Assembly: GCF_014898055.3 (NCBI RefSeq)
Contig: NW_023601104.1
Location: 44,203,199 to 44,267,198 of the forward strand
Direction of reading: 5' to 3'
DNA length: 64,000 nucleotides
Origin: Talpa occidentalis
Lineage: Eukaryota > Chordata > Mammalia > Eulipotyphla > Talpidae
The notes below the pieces were generated by a model. That model saw only the letters and a program-made list of their open reading frames with translations. It had not been told where the DNA came from and searched no databases. Shown here piece by piece: positions 36,092-48,779 of the stretch (position 1 is its first letter; every line of letters starts with the position of its first letter). Position numbers and translations under genes: made by a program.

Positions 36092-39000
36092 CTTAATTAA
36101 CTATAAATTGGATAGTTTTTCTTAAAAATGCATTTGAGTTAAAAAGAGAAAAAACTGTCAAAAATATGTAATAGACAAAGGAAGTTAATAAATGTTAACT
36201 ATATTACTGATTTGTGGCTTCTGCTATGTTCTGGAATTATATTGTTTAATTACATATAAAAGACAAACCCGAGGGGGGTTTGAGGAACTTACAATAAGAA
36301 GAAATGCTCCAAAAAAGCACAAAATTCAAAATATAAAAAGGTACAAATGGAAATAAGTATACCAAATAATCCTGGTAAAGAAGTGCTCAGGAATTAATTC
36401 AGAGCTTTCAGGCAAATAGGGCAAATTAATTGATCACAGTCTTTGTTATCTGTATGTCCTGCAAATAATAGTATGTTCTATGTTTCAATTAATGTATTTA
36501 ATTTTGATTTACTGGCTCTTAATGCATGCATGTCTGTTTCTCAGTATACTGATCTATAAAATAACACAATGGTATTATGTACCTCATGATGTTAAGTCTC
36601 CTGCTATTAAGGTTATAGAATAGAGGCTACATAATATTTTGATTGTTCAATATATTTCAATTATTATCATCAATAGGTTAAATCTTTAAATACTGGAATC
36701 CCTAGCTATTAGCAAATAAATATATGTTTTAAATTAAAAAAACATTTGAGAATAAAGAAGTGAATTGTTTACATCTAATATCTGAAGTTCGATGAAAGAC
36801 TGTCATGCCAGATTTCACCATTCTTCCATGTGAAAGACTTTCAAAACCAATACGTATTACTTTCCTAAGACATTGTATTTTAAAACTCCCATTTGGTCAA
36901 TATAGTAGATTTCATTTGGGCAGAATATTTACAAACCAGATGCAATGAGCAGTTACAGCAATTCCCAGCTGTATCTAGATCACATAACTCAGAATAGAAT
37001 ATTTTATGAAGTCCATGATATATGGCATAAAGTTGTAACTTTTAAAGCAAGTTTTGTTTAAAACTATCTAACTTCCTGCTTTAATTCAAGTTACACATAA
37101 ATTATACTTTTTTAGCAAGTAAAACTTTGCTAAAGTTATCAAACATAAATAAAAATGGATATATAATAATAAACTTAATAAAATCTGTAATTTCATATTC
37201 AACATGAATACATTTATATGCAGAAGTTACATTTTCTGGCTCCAGCATTTTTTACAACTCTAATTTTATTCTTTGTACAATCTTAACTATGAACATTCTA
37301 AAAAAATGTTTTAAAGAAATTATTTTAAAAATTAACTTCAAGACTGAAGCTCAAAGCAATTATAAATATTATCTCATTAGTTAAGGGGAAGACTACCATT
37401 TTAAGAGATTATTATTATTCTAAGTATTAAAATCTAAAACATGTAAATATCATATGAAAAATATTTTTGTCTATTCTAGCATACAGTGATTTATTTTAGA
37501 CATCATTATCCTATACTGGATAACCAGCATGATTTCCTCACAAATAAAATTGGGGTACTTTAATTTTATATATTTGACTTATTATTTAAAGAATGATCTA
37601 GCATAAAATATTAACCTGATAAAACAAGACGACTAGAAAGCTAGAGAATTTTAAATACAGAATATATAAAATTCTGCTGATGTATTTCTTGAAAATATAT
37701 TTGATCTCTCTTCCAGATTTCACATGTAATTTTTCAAATTTTATATTTATAGAGAAAGTGTCTAAGTGTAAAAATATTGCCTACTATATTTGTGTATTTT
37801 TTGATAAGTCTTTTTATAAATGATGCTATTTCACATATATTGATTTCACAGATATATTAAAAAGCAGTACTTTTAATTCCATACATATCTACAAGACTTA
37901 CAAATGAATGCAAATATACAAAAGTAAATGGAATCATGATTCCATAACTGTCATCTTGAATTTAAATAAGATTATCTGATTAAGGCAAATAAAAATAACC
38001 TAAACATTTTTAAATTCTAATTTTCATGGATCTACACTGGCATTGGATATACAATAGCCAATGAATCTCTTACTGCCTTAGGGCAAGCTGGAATTTTAAA
38101 GATAATTCATAGACCATTATTTGATGGTATTAGATATTTATCATTATAAAAGTAATAAAAATTCACTCATATCATTGTCCTGAATATACTTTCAATGGTA
38201 TCATACTACTTGATCTGCACTCTGTATCTCGCTTCAAAACAAATGTTCACACCCATACTCGTAGAATTTCTTACTTTCTCACATAAGTTACAACAGGAAA
38301 AGGAAAAGTAGTAGGCTGGAGTAAGCAGAAAGGCAACAGACCCATATACTTTGGTGCCAGGTAATTTTAACCCAAAATCTTTTAATTAACTCATAGCTTT
38401 AAAATATGGATAAAGCTATATTATTACTATCATGATAATTAGTCTTTAAACTGTTCTGTGTATTCACCTAACAAAAAATGAAATAAGCCTTTGAAAGCTG
38501 TAAATCACTGGGAAGGAAAAAATATATAGTAGTTTAGACCTTTAAAATATTTATATTCTGCCATATATAAATTAAAAGATATTTCTTGAAAAGTTATGAA
38601 GGAACACAAACTAAACCATTTTGACACTGATAAAGAGTATAAAATCAACAATTTTATAATGGAATAATAACTCCCTACTCATGACTTAAACATGGAAGGA
38701 TTTTCTAAAATAATAATTAATAGAATAAGAAGTTAGCCTATAATTTGAAAATATATTATCTAATTACTAATTTCTTCATTTATATTTAGTCAGCCTCAGT
38801 CATCTATGTATTGATAAAATTAAAACATAACATTGTATACTATAAATATTGTTTCAATTCAGAAACATGAAATTAATAATATTTTGAGCTACATTTCAAG
38901 TTTATTACAATGAACATAAATATTCTTCAAATTAAATATTTTGTGAATGAAGAATAATACATTTTTTAGAAGGCATAGGCTATTGATAATATAACCACAA

Positions 39001-39785
39001 ATTAAGAAGCTATTTATAAAAGGGCAAATGCAGAAACAATAAACAAAAAGAAGTAAATCTGAGGATTTAAAGGAGTTACTGAGGAAGAATTCACCTTACT
39101 TAACATTAAAGAATGTCATTTTTTTCCCCTACATCATGTCAGTCATTATCAAAACTTAAAAACTCACATCATCTTTTCCCAAGTAAAGGTTTTGTTACAG
39201 AAATCCCACACATAAAAATGAACATTGGCCCTTCATGACATATATAAATACTACACAAGTTATACAGAACATAAATAGCTGATTTGTAACAAAGGACTGC
39301 TAGGTACAAAAAGTTGCTTTTATACATATTTGTTGATAAAAAGTGTTGAACATGACAAATTAACAAAACAGGAGTATATGCATAAAAACTATACTGAAGT
39401 CTATAAATATTACTGAAAATATAGTGTTAGAAATTTTGAAGATATAGTTTCATTTCAATTTCTATACTTTATTTAAAAAGTGATATAAATTGTAAGTAGA
39501 TTAAATTACTATAATCAAAATCTGTGTCTATATTTTTAAAAGGGTAATCACAAAAGAAATGAGTCACATTATTGCTCCTCAGTGTAACACTAAAAAATGA
39601 ATAATTCAATCAATAAATCAACTGATCAACCTAAAGAAGAGACCATGATGTCTTTAAAAAAATAAATGTGAACTCTTCTAAGTGTAGTTTGGGGGAAAAA
39701 TACTTTATATGCTAACACTTTAAGGTTTCTTTCATAAAGAATTCACACTATGCTGTAGATATTTCTCTTTGATTTTCCAACTAAA
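36092..39785. other. Unique intron downstream of the KH1 exon
   Basis: AT-rich, with a faint MIR-like patch at about 36500-36640. No other element recognised; no young repeat lies within 3.7 kb of this side of the exon. Confidence 0.5.
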
Positions 39786-39792
39786 CACTCAC

Positions 39793-39959
39793 TTGTTTGA
39801 TGCGATCTGGATTAACGGTGGTCTGGGGTTGTAGAATGCTGACTGGTTCTGTCTTGGCCACATTTTGGGGCATTTCTCGTATTTTTTCTGCAATGAATCC
39901 ATGAACTGCATTCAGTGCTTCAACTGTTCCCTGGATCAAGCACACTCGTTCAGTAGTAC
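39793..39959 (-). CDS. NOVA1: NOVA1 exon encoding the C-terminal half of KH1 and the KH1-KH2 linker
   Basis: The minus-strand sequence starts after a CAG acceptor (39960-39962) and is 167 nt: two bases that complete a glycine codon from the previous exon, then 55 codons. The product runs [20 protein letters not shown], then [10 protein letters not shown], the last beta strand and helix of the first KH domain. The linker ends NPDRIKQ just before a GTGAGTG donor. Exon end and next exon start are both phase 0, so it can join either E4 or the terminal exon. The partner exon with the KH1 GXXG loop, and the first exon with the nuclear localisation signal, should lie further upstream (higher coordinates). 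I could not find them before base 64000. Confidence 0.95.
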
Positions 39960-40204
39960 CTGTAGACAGACGATTAACTTTCAGAAAACTTTGCTTCTAA
40001 CTTTGCATTTTCCCCAAAACAGTTATGTAAAAGGATGATACAAAAATGCCAATAAAATAATGTAAAATGTAGAATTGTAACTTAATCAGCAATGTTCAAC
40101 TGAACCAAATAGAATGAATACATAACATTCCTCTTTTACCATCTTTTTGCTTTCTTTACTAATTGTCTCAAAAGGGATCTTAGGATTCTAGCATAGAAAG
40201 AAAT

Positions 40205-40300
40205 CCTGAGCTGTTCTGAGCATGTCATTCATTCATTGATACAACAAATACTGGACACTTATGAAAGGACTTGGGGTTAGAAACCTGTAAAGCATAGATG
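40205..40300 (+). repeat. Ancient interspersed repeat, start segment
   Basis: TCATTCATTCATTGATACAAC then AATACTGGACACTTATG resembles the opening of the old family also present at 22920-24080. Confidence 0.35.
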
Positions 40301-40324
40301 AAGATATATGGACCCAACTTTCCC

Positions 40325-40870
40325 AGAGCATACTCTTTTTAAACATTTTGAAAAACTTTATTTAGCAGTAATTTACAAATATAACTATGTACTTAAAATA
40401 TACAATATGATGATTTAATATACATACACACTAAAATGATTATTAAGGTTGAGATAAATGTATCACCTCACATAATTAACTTTTTTATAAAATGTGGTAA
40501 AAATACTAAAGATCTACTGCCAACAATTTTCAAGTATACAGTAGCATACCATGTTATGCATTAGATACTCAGAACATATTTCTTTAACTGAAAGCTTATA
40601 TCCCTTAATTTATATCACTCCATTTCCCATTACCTCCAGTCCCTGACAACCACCATTTTCTCTATTTCTATGAAATTAACTTTATTTTAAATAAAGCTTT
40701 TTATAACTTTTACAAAAAACTTTAATGAAGTTTTAAATTAACTTTATTTAAAAAATATTTAACATATGTGATACTTTTTTCTCTGCATCTGGCTTATTGC
40801 ACTTATAATAATCCCTCTAGGTTCATTTTATGTGAATTTTATATGGGTTTAAATTGAAAAACATCATGCT
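40325..40870 (-). repeat. Old L1-like remnant near the KH1 exon
   Basis: The plus strand reads ACAATATGATGATTTAATAT, then ATCACCTCACATAATTAAC, CCTGACAACCACCATTTTCT and CTGGCTTATTGCACTTATAA. These are familiar from antisense old L1 3' sequence. It lies about 365 nt upstream of the exon in the transcript. Confidence 0.6.
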
Positions 40871-41269
40871 GAACTGCTGCTGACTTACCTCACAGTCTAT
40901 CTTAATAAACAAAATTCCTAAAATAAAACTGGTATTTTTTGTATATGGTTTTTCTGGAAGAAAATTACTTCAGAGCAATTCTTAACATTCACAGGCCTTA
41001 GGAACTCATACCAGGTACAGAATCTTATTTTTTTTTTTCTTTACTGAGTTTTTATGTTCAGATTTGATCATTTTAATCCTTGTTTTGTTGAAGATCATCT
41101 CATGGACCTTAATCATCTATGCCAAATAATAATTGACCTGGAGTTCTGGAACTTATTTTTTCTTAGAATCTTTTAAATCACTACTGAAATTCTACCAATT
41201 AATTCATTTACCTTGATCCTCCTTTATCATAACACCACCACTACCTGACATTTTTTATTTCTTTTAACT

Positions 41270-41415
41270 TTTCTACTAGAATGCAAGCTTTAGTAGGACA
41301 GTGATAGTAAGTTCAGCCTGTTTCTGGTTCGTGCTATAGCTTTCCCAAAGCCTAGAGCAATCCCTGGCACATAACAGGTGCACAATAAATATTTCTTAGA
41401 TAAATGAATTAACAT
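41270..41415 (+). repeat. L2 LINE 3' end
   Basis: GAATGCAAGCTTTAGTAGGA, GCAATCCCTGGCACATAACA and GTGCACAATAAATATTTC, then TGAATTAA, are the standard L2 terminus. Confidence 0.7.
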
Positions 41416-42230
41416 TGCTTTATAAAATTTTTTTTGCCATGTTCATAACATAGAATATTAGAGTTAAAAGTTTAAAAAGTTTAGGAAATCTGAAATTCAT
41501 GAATAATTGATAAAGACATTATTACTAGTATTTGTTATATCTAGTGAATAAAATGTAGTCACATATGATTAAAACACAATTGGCTCAGTATAGTACATAG
41601 ATCCCATAACCCATTTTTATATTTTATAGAAACACCTGAAGGCAATAAAATGTAATGATTAGTTTTTCATATTATTCTGACCCTCACTGCAGCCTGGTGT
41701 TAAATTCATCTTTTTAGCATCCCAACATGTACTTACTTCTCAGAAAAAAGTATTTCTTTATTAAACAGGTACATAAAATCAAAATAATGGTATTAAAAGT
41801 TCATAAAATATTTGGGTTTGAATTCATACGAAATCTTTCAAGTACCTAATACATTACCTATTGGTACAACAATGCTTAAATATAGGCACTAGGAGCAGAA
41901 ATAAGAGTAATACATTTGGTAATTCAAATTTATGTGTTTTATATATTGAAGATTCAGGTCTATGAAAAGCTAAGTTTCTTAAGTTGTACAAAAATATTTC
42001 AATAGAGAGTGAGTATATCTTTCATTGTAAGTATAGAAAAAATATGAAAAGCAACAAGTGTTTGAAGACAGTATTTCCTGTTCTTATCAGCTTTTTCATC
42101 CTTGTCTATCTTGATGTATCTCTGTGGTTCTTGAGTAAAATGATCTAGTTTATAAGGGTACTCTAGGGAGTCTTTTCAAGGTTGTATTAATTGTTCAATA
42201 AATTACTGGAAAGAAAGAAGTGATCAATTT

Positions 42231-42319
42231 TGCTCATCCAAAGTTTTCTCCTCTATGTCAGCAGACCAAACATAGATCAGATTGCATTTCTGCTTTGGAG
42301 ACAACCACAGAATGCTTTT
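42231..42319. repeat. Unclassified 88-bp repeat, copy A
   Basis: Begins TGCTCATCCAAAG and includes CATTTCTGCTTTGG. It aligns over its whole length with 44681-44769 at about 88 percent identity. It is not part of any element I recognise. Confidence 0.75.
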
Positions 42320-42998
42320 TTGGGAATGCCAAGAAAGGAAAGGGATCAGTCAAAACTCAGTCTTTTTTTTTTTTTTAAATAAAACATGGTACTAAGTAAT
42401 AAAGAGATTATATAATCAATGTTGTTTTAAATATTCTGACTTAATAGAATACACATCAAGTCAAACAAAACATTAACCAATACACTTCAGAATGTATAGA
42501 CCAATAGGTAGGAATTAGAGATATTTTATATGTTCCAAGTTGCAGCATATATTCTTTAAGGATTAATTTGTATTACCACCATTAGAAACTACTACAAAAA
42601 ACCCTAGATTTTTTGTACATCTGCCAATGGGAATTACAACAATTTTCAGAAGAGATGCTGTCATATTCTTCCACTGAATTTTAATGGCCTTCTCACTCAC
42701 ATAACACAAAACTATAATTTTTAGGAGAAAGTAAGAAAGAGGGAATCATGTCATGTATATGACCAAACAGTGTAACAAAATGAGCCTTTAAATCACAAAA
42801 GTTGCTTTTTTGGTCATTTTAAAGGTTTTTAAAGCTTCATTAGTGTCTAAACTAAACTGCTAATTATAATTTATTTGCTTAATAACATTTACTTTTCTCT
42901 GCAATGGACTAGCAACAAAAACTGAAAAACAGTTACTTAAAAGTATATGCTCACACTTTTAATAATGTAAAGATATAGGTATTTAAGACAGCATTAAT
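42320..42998. other. Unique intron
   Basis: A T-run at 42362-42376 is the only notable feature; nothing else recognised. Confidence 0.45.
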
Positions 42999-43012
42999 AT
43001 AAAACTGCATTT

Positions 43013-43316
43013 TTTTAAATAGAGGCATGTTTTATTTATTTATTTGTTTTTGGTTTTGTTTTTGTTTATACATGCACTGGGTACAGTCAGAAGCGCGGGA
43101 GGGTGAGAGAATTCACCAGAGCCAGAGCGGGGAGCAGAGCAGGCAGAAGGACCGAAGTACACTGCTGAGGGGAGCAGTGGGCGGCAGGAGAGGTCTGCAC
43201 GCCATGTGGGACGCTCCTCCGGTGGCCGGGGAGCAGCCGGGGATCGAACTGGCGCCTCAGAGGCCGTGGGCAGCTTCGCAACCCAGCGCTCAACCGCTGC
43301 GCCACCGGGGAGGCCC
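43013..43316 (-). mobile_element. tRNA-derived SINE, young subfamily
   Basis: Nearly the same as the copy at 35749, with an (A)-rich tail at 43013-43068 and a head GGCCTCCCCGGTGGCG at 43301-43316. Flanks ATAAAACTGCATTT at 42999-43012 and 43317-43330 match over 14 bp. It lies in the NOVA1 sense orientation, about 3.1 kb upstream of the KH1 exon. Confidence 0.94.
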
Positions 43317-43331
43317 ATAAAACTGCATTTT

Positions 43332-44470
43332 AAAGGAAAAAAATCAGAAAAATTTTAACAATATGGTCAATGTCAAACGTAGGAGTGAGATCTGAAATGG
43401 CCTTAAAATTTGATTTTATACGCAATACCATATATTATAAGTACATATGTTTCAAATTAGGTACAATTACCAAACAGATTTCATAGCAAAATTCTGACAG
43501 AAATTTAATTAAAATATTCATACTATGCCACTGTAACCTTACACAAGTCTTAAACTGCACCTGTACTTTAAACTGTACCTAAGGCAATTATTTGTGCAGT
43601 TAGACTCATTTCTTCTTATGTACCTACCAAGTTCACTGTTTTTCTAGGTTTTAGAGTTCTTACATCACATTTCCCATTCTATTAATCATTCCCATCAGCA
43701 GAAAAACATGTTATAATTTTCATGATTTTTTAAAAACCCTTTATAACAATATTAGAAAACTAACCCTTGACAAACATAAGCAAAGATAATAGCCTTATAA
43801 GATGAAAGGTTAATGGGGAATTTTTAGGTTGTCATTAACTGACTTCACTGATCAATATTAGTATAACTAAGAGCATGAAAATCAAACACTTGTGGCACTT
43901 GATGTGATAATAATATGAAACCAGTTAGTAAATGTGTATTCAAAGTAGCTGAACCTAAATCTGATCAAATATTAGCCCTACATTACAGTTTACCAATAAT
44001 ATTGAAAATGGAGAAATAAATTAAATGATAACATGAAGAAACAAAAGATACAAATCAAGAATATAAATGTCTACAATTGATCTAGCTTCCTCAATAAAGA
44101 TGACACTGCTTTCTGAACTACTAAGGCAGTCTTAAGAGAGATCATGACAAATGTAAAAATTGAATTTGATCGGAGATAGATTCAAACAAATTTTACTTTA
44201 AATATAACTGTGGCAATTATGGTACTGAAGAACAAGATAATAGATAGTAACAAATAGTTACTGCTAATTTTAGTGGATGTGATTTTGGTATCAAATTGTA
44301 TAAGAAAGTGACATTTTTGCCTTTTTTAGATGCATACTGAAGTATCTACAGCTAAAATGATAGGGATATGATTCAACATATTTCTTCTACAACAAAAAAA
44401 ATGAATAAATAAAATAGGCATGCCAAAGTCTTGGTATGTATAAAGTGTTTAGGGGTGGGGTAATGTAATA
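43332..44470. other. Unique AT-rich intron
   Basis: Nothing recognised. Confidence 0.5.
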
Positions 44471-44473
44471 TTC

Positions 44474-44520
44474 TTATTATGAAATAAAAATTTCATAATA
44501 TTATGAAATTTTCATAATAA
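44474..44520. repeat. AT-rich double palindrome
   Basis: ATTATGAAAT and ATTTCATAAT form a 10-bp stem with a four-base loop, and a second ATGAAATTTTCAT palindrome follows directly. It could extrude as a hairpin. Confidence 0.75.
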
Positions 44521-44680
44521 AAGAAAACAAATTACAAAGTTCCCTTTGGTCTCATACTCCTTTCAGTTATAACTCAACTTCCTTATCCCTCAAAATCTTG
44601 ATTAAACATACACATATATATTCCCTTCTATTTGTCTATCATCCATTTCTTTTTTCTTGAATCTACTCCAATATGGCTTT

Positions 44681-44769
44681 TGCTCATCCAAAGTGTTCTC
44701 CTCTAAGTCAGCAGACAAAACATAAAATCAGATAACATTTCTGCTTTGGTGACAACGACAGACTGCTTT
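44681..44769. repeat. Unclassified 88-bp repeat, copy B
   Basis: Partner of 42231-42319, same orientation, 2.45 kb away. A T-run (44778-44791) follows closely, as one does after copy A. Confidence 0.75.
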
Positions 44770-44879
44770 ACTTTCATTTTTTTTTTTTTTTTACTCATAC
44801 TATTATTATTCCCAAGTTTGCTCCATAGCACTAATTTATGGTCATATTCTCTCTCAATATATTGTTTTTGTATATATTT

Positions 44880-45235
44880 GTTTACATAAGCCAGAATATG
44901 AGCCTTATGAACACAGGAAGATTTGTCTATGCATCCTTGATATATCTTCAGCTTTTAGCATTCAACATTTGGTAGGGGCTAAATAGATTTTTGAAAAATG
45001 AATGAATGAATTGAATAAAACCAGGAACGAGAATTTTATCCTGAAAATGAAGTAAAACTTTTTAGAGCAGAATAATCACCTGTGTCATATGCTGATGATG
45101 GGTCATCATAAAGACGTGAATATTGGATTTAACTAGTTAGGGCTCTGATGGATGCTTTCAACAGTGGTATGCATCCTAGGTGCCTAGAACAGTGCCTGGC
45201 ACACTAAAGCCTCAAGAAATATTTTTTTAATAAAT
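44880..45235 (+). repeat. L2 LINE 3' end fragments
   Basis: One patch ends with TTTGAAAAATGAATGAATGAA near 44990-45010, and a second has TGCCTAGAACAGTGCCTGGC at 45181-45200, then AATAAATGG. Both are L2/MIR-style termini. Confidence 0.55.
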
Positions 45236-45239
45236 GGTT

Positions 45240-46626
45240 AACTCTCTGAATTTAAGGATTATCTGAATATGGAAAGTATATGAGATTGGTTTTAAGATCT
45301 TTTCATCTATAAAATGTTTAAAAAACCAGCAAGTCTATGGGTTTATAAAATCAGTCAATAATACAAAAAATGAGATACTTTAGCAAATGACTTCAAAAAC
45401 TTCCATGTTATAGTAGTTATCATGTCCATAGAAGTATACTAAACAAAAAGGGTTTTAAAGAAAGATAATCAGAGAAACAATGAATAATTCACTTTCTTTT
45501 TTCAGAATAGAAAAAAATAGATGAAATCTAAAAGTACATCTACCTAAGATAATAAAGTTAGAGGGGAAAAAAAATAAACTTTTGCTACAGTCTGAAATTA
45601 GCCAAAAACTTTTTAGACACTTGAGACCTATTCAACCATAATAAGTCTAGTCTTAGAATAATGGGAATAATGGGTTATGTCATCCACATATTTCCAATTC
45701 TCTAATATTAACTATAAGGTTAGATGTAAAAACTTGCATCAGTTTATACTCCTTCTGAGATTATAATTCAATATCTTAAGAATGAAAATACACAATTCCT
45801 TAGGAAATTAACAAATACCAATCTAAAGTAAGAAAACTGACAAGATGAGTGACAGTGAAACAATACCAGATATGTAGCAAATATTATTAATACTATGATA
45901 ACCAAAAGATAATGTTTTTACCTGAAAATGAACTGAGAAAAATGGAAGTATCAACTACCTTTCCATAGGCAAAAAAAGAGTTTTAAAACATAACACTCAA
46001 TTTTTACAGAAGATAACAGTTATTTACCACACTGAAAAAATACTAATGCTGGATCATTAATTTTCTGAATGTATAAAGGTTTATTTCTTTCAACATTAAA
46101 ATAAGTTTCTACCATTTTAAGAAATATCTCCCAATTTGTTATATATTTTCAAATAAATTCAACATATTCATAATACTTGAGGCACACTGTAAAGTTCTGG
46201 TCAGCAATTAAGTGACAACCCTAAGCATTCTTTGGGTGTTTACATCTATTTTTAGTTCATACATTCTTTCCCTTATGCCATTTATCCCTGCTATTTGTTC
46301 ACATATCTGAGTATCAATGGCTTGGTGACCAGCTCAGGAAAAAATAATAGGCTCTTAGTGACAACTACAGGTAATACTTGATGTTTTGAAATTTATTTTG
46401 CCTTTTTCCACTTAATTTCTCAGTTTGAGGCCAATGTTAATAGATAAAATAATCCTTAACAGCTATGTGAAATTTAAAATTATATGTATGCACTTTTATT
46501 TTTAAACCTAAAATAGAATATCATTTTTTTTAATGAATAAAACAATTTATAATGAGGACCTCATTATTCTCAATATACAATCATGGTAATTTAATTACTT
46601 GCATCTGGAACCAAAAGTAGATGAAG
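45240..46626. other. Unique AT-rich intron
   Basis: Nothing recognised. Confidence 0.5.
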
Positions 46627-46634
46627 ACATCATA

Positions 46635-48771
46635 CAAAAAATGAAACTATAGGCCAATAACCCCTATGAACATAGAAGTAAAAAAGTCCCCAATAAACTC
46701 TTAGCAAACCCATTCAACAATACATCAAATATATCATACATCATGACCATGTGGGATTTATGCCAAGGTTGAAGGATGGTTCAACATCTGAAAATCATTG
46801 AATTTCATTCACCAATAGGCAAAAAGAAAGAAAAAAGTCACAAGATAATATCAAGATATCAGAAAGTATAGGATAAAATGACATTATGATATACATAGGA
46901 AGTCCTAATGATTCCACTAGAAAACTACTAGAAAAAGGAAGATTCCACTAGAAAACTATGCATAGGAAATCAGTACATTAATTTGGCAGATTACAAAATC
47001 AATTTACAAAAATCAATTGCATTCCTATATGCAAACAATGAATTAAAAGAGAAAGAAAACAATCACATTTACTATTGCATCAAAAAGTATCAAATATCTT
47101 AGCATAAACTTAACACATGAGATGAAGGACATGTACAATGAAAAGATATTGTTAAAAGAAGTAGAAGACACAAAGAATTGAAAAGATATTCCCTGCCCTT
47201 GGATTAAAAGAATTGACATTGTTAAACGTCCATCTTACTCCAAGCAATATACAGATTTAATCAAAGTTTCAATAGCATTCTTTAAGACACAGAACAAACA
47301 TGACTTAAACTTATATGGAATGACAAAAGATTCTGAACAGTCAAAGCAATTCAGACAAAAAAGAGGAAGAGCAGAGGTAGCACACTCAAAGAGTTCAAAT
47401 AAACTTAGAAATCAAAACAGTATAAATTGGAAAAAATAGACACACATATCAATGGAAAGGAATCGAAAGCCTGGAAATAAACTCACACATTGATAGTTAA
47501 TTTATGACAAAGGTGTCAATAGTGTACATTGGAGAAAGAGAAAGTCTCTTTAACAAAGTGTTGAGAAAACTGGACAGTCACACAAAAGAATAAAACTGCA
47601 CCACCATCTCATACCATATGAAAAAATTAATTCAAAATGGATTAAAAACTTGCTTTAAGTCCTAAAACCATAAAACAAATAGAAGAAAACACTCCATGAC
47701 ATTGGGTTAATGGATGTTTTTGAAGACTTACTCCAACAGCAAGGGGAATAAAAGCAAAAATAAACAAATGGGAGTATACTAAACTAAAGAGTTTTTGCAC
47801 AGCAAAAGAAACTACCATTAAAACAAAGGGACACCTTACTAAATGGGAGAAAGTATTTGCACATCTTATATCTGACAAGCAGCCAATGTCTAAGATCTAG
47901 AAAGAACTCATACAACTCAACATAAATCAAAAAACCCAATCAAAAGTGGGCAGAAGAACTAACTAGGTACTTCTCCAGAGAAGATACAAATGGTTAACAG
48001 AAACATGAAAAAATGTTCATCATCACTTACTGTAGGTAATTGCAAACCAAAACCACAATGAGATACCATCTCACACCTGTGAGAATGGCTCAGATAAAAA
48101 AAAAGACCAGAAATCACAAGTGTTGAAAGTATGTAGAAAAAAGAAACCTGTATACATTTTTGTGGAGATGTAGACTAATCTAGTCCCTATGGAAAAGAGT
48201 ATGGAGGTTTCTCAAACCATTAAAAATATATCTCCATATGAACCAGCAATTCCATTCATAGTATCCAAAGAATGCAAAACCACTAATTTGAAGGAACATA
48301 TGCATTCCTGTGTTGATTACAGCACTATTTACAATAGCCAAGTTATTACCCAACAACAGCAGCAGTGGATTAAAATGTGATATATAAGAAATAAAGACAA
48401 ACTCTTGCCATTTGAAACAACACAGATGAAACAGAAGGGGGTGTGCTGCTAAGCAAATAAACTGGAAGGAGAAAGATAAATACTGGCTGGTTTTCCTTAT
48501 ATGCGTAATACAAAGAATCAAAAGAAAGGGTAGGACAAAACCAAATCAAAACAAACCCTAGAATTTGACTGTAAAATTGAGAATATCAGAGGGGGAGAGG
48601 GAGGTGAAGAGCAAAGAGGTAAGGGGTGTCAAAGGACTATGTTGGAGGATTTTCAGTATCTTGGTAGTGGGTGTGGTTGGTTAACATTTGAAGAGGTACA
48701 AACCTGTAACTCTGAATCACATACAGTGTGGCAAACCAATGTTACTTCAATTAAAAAAAATAAAAATAAAA
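46635..48771 (+). mobile_element. 5'-truncated L1 LINE, antisense to NOVA1
   Basis: Starts in the reverse transcriptase region (GAAACTATAGGCCAATAACC) and ends after an L1 3'UTR in an A-rich tail at 48752-48771. ORF2 phrases include GTGGGATTTATGCCAAGG near 46751 and CCATATGAACCAGCAATTCC near 48233. Frames are fully broken. The 8-bp ACATCATA at 46627-46634 and 48772-48779 is a candidate target duplication. Confidence 0.87.
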
Positions 48772-48779
48772 ACATCATA

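Larger units (their letters stand above)
29796..39792 (-). other. NOVA1: NOVA1 intron between the KH1 exon and E4 (9,997 nt)
   Basis: The donor is GTGAGTG at 39786-39792 (read on the minus strand), a strong consensus. The acceptor is the CAG before E4. The intron holds a degraded MIR or two and one young SINE (35749-36080) but no LINE I can recognise, unlike the intron on the other side of E4. Confidence 0.88.

Noticed and set aside
42362..42376. T-run after the 88-bp repeat as a retroposon tail
   Set aside because: For a plus-strand retroposon the tail should be A-rich; for a minus-strand one the T-run should be on the left. No flanking duplication was seen.
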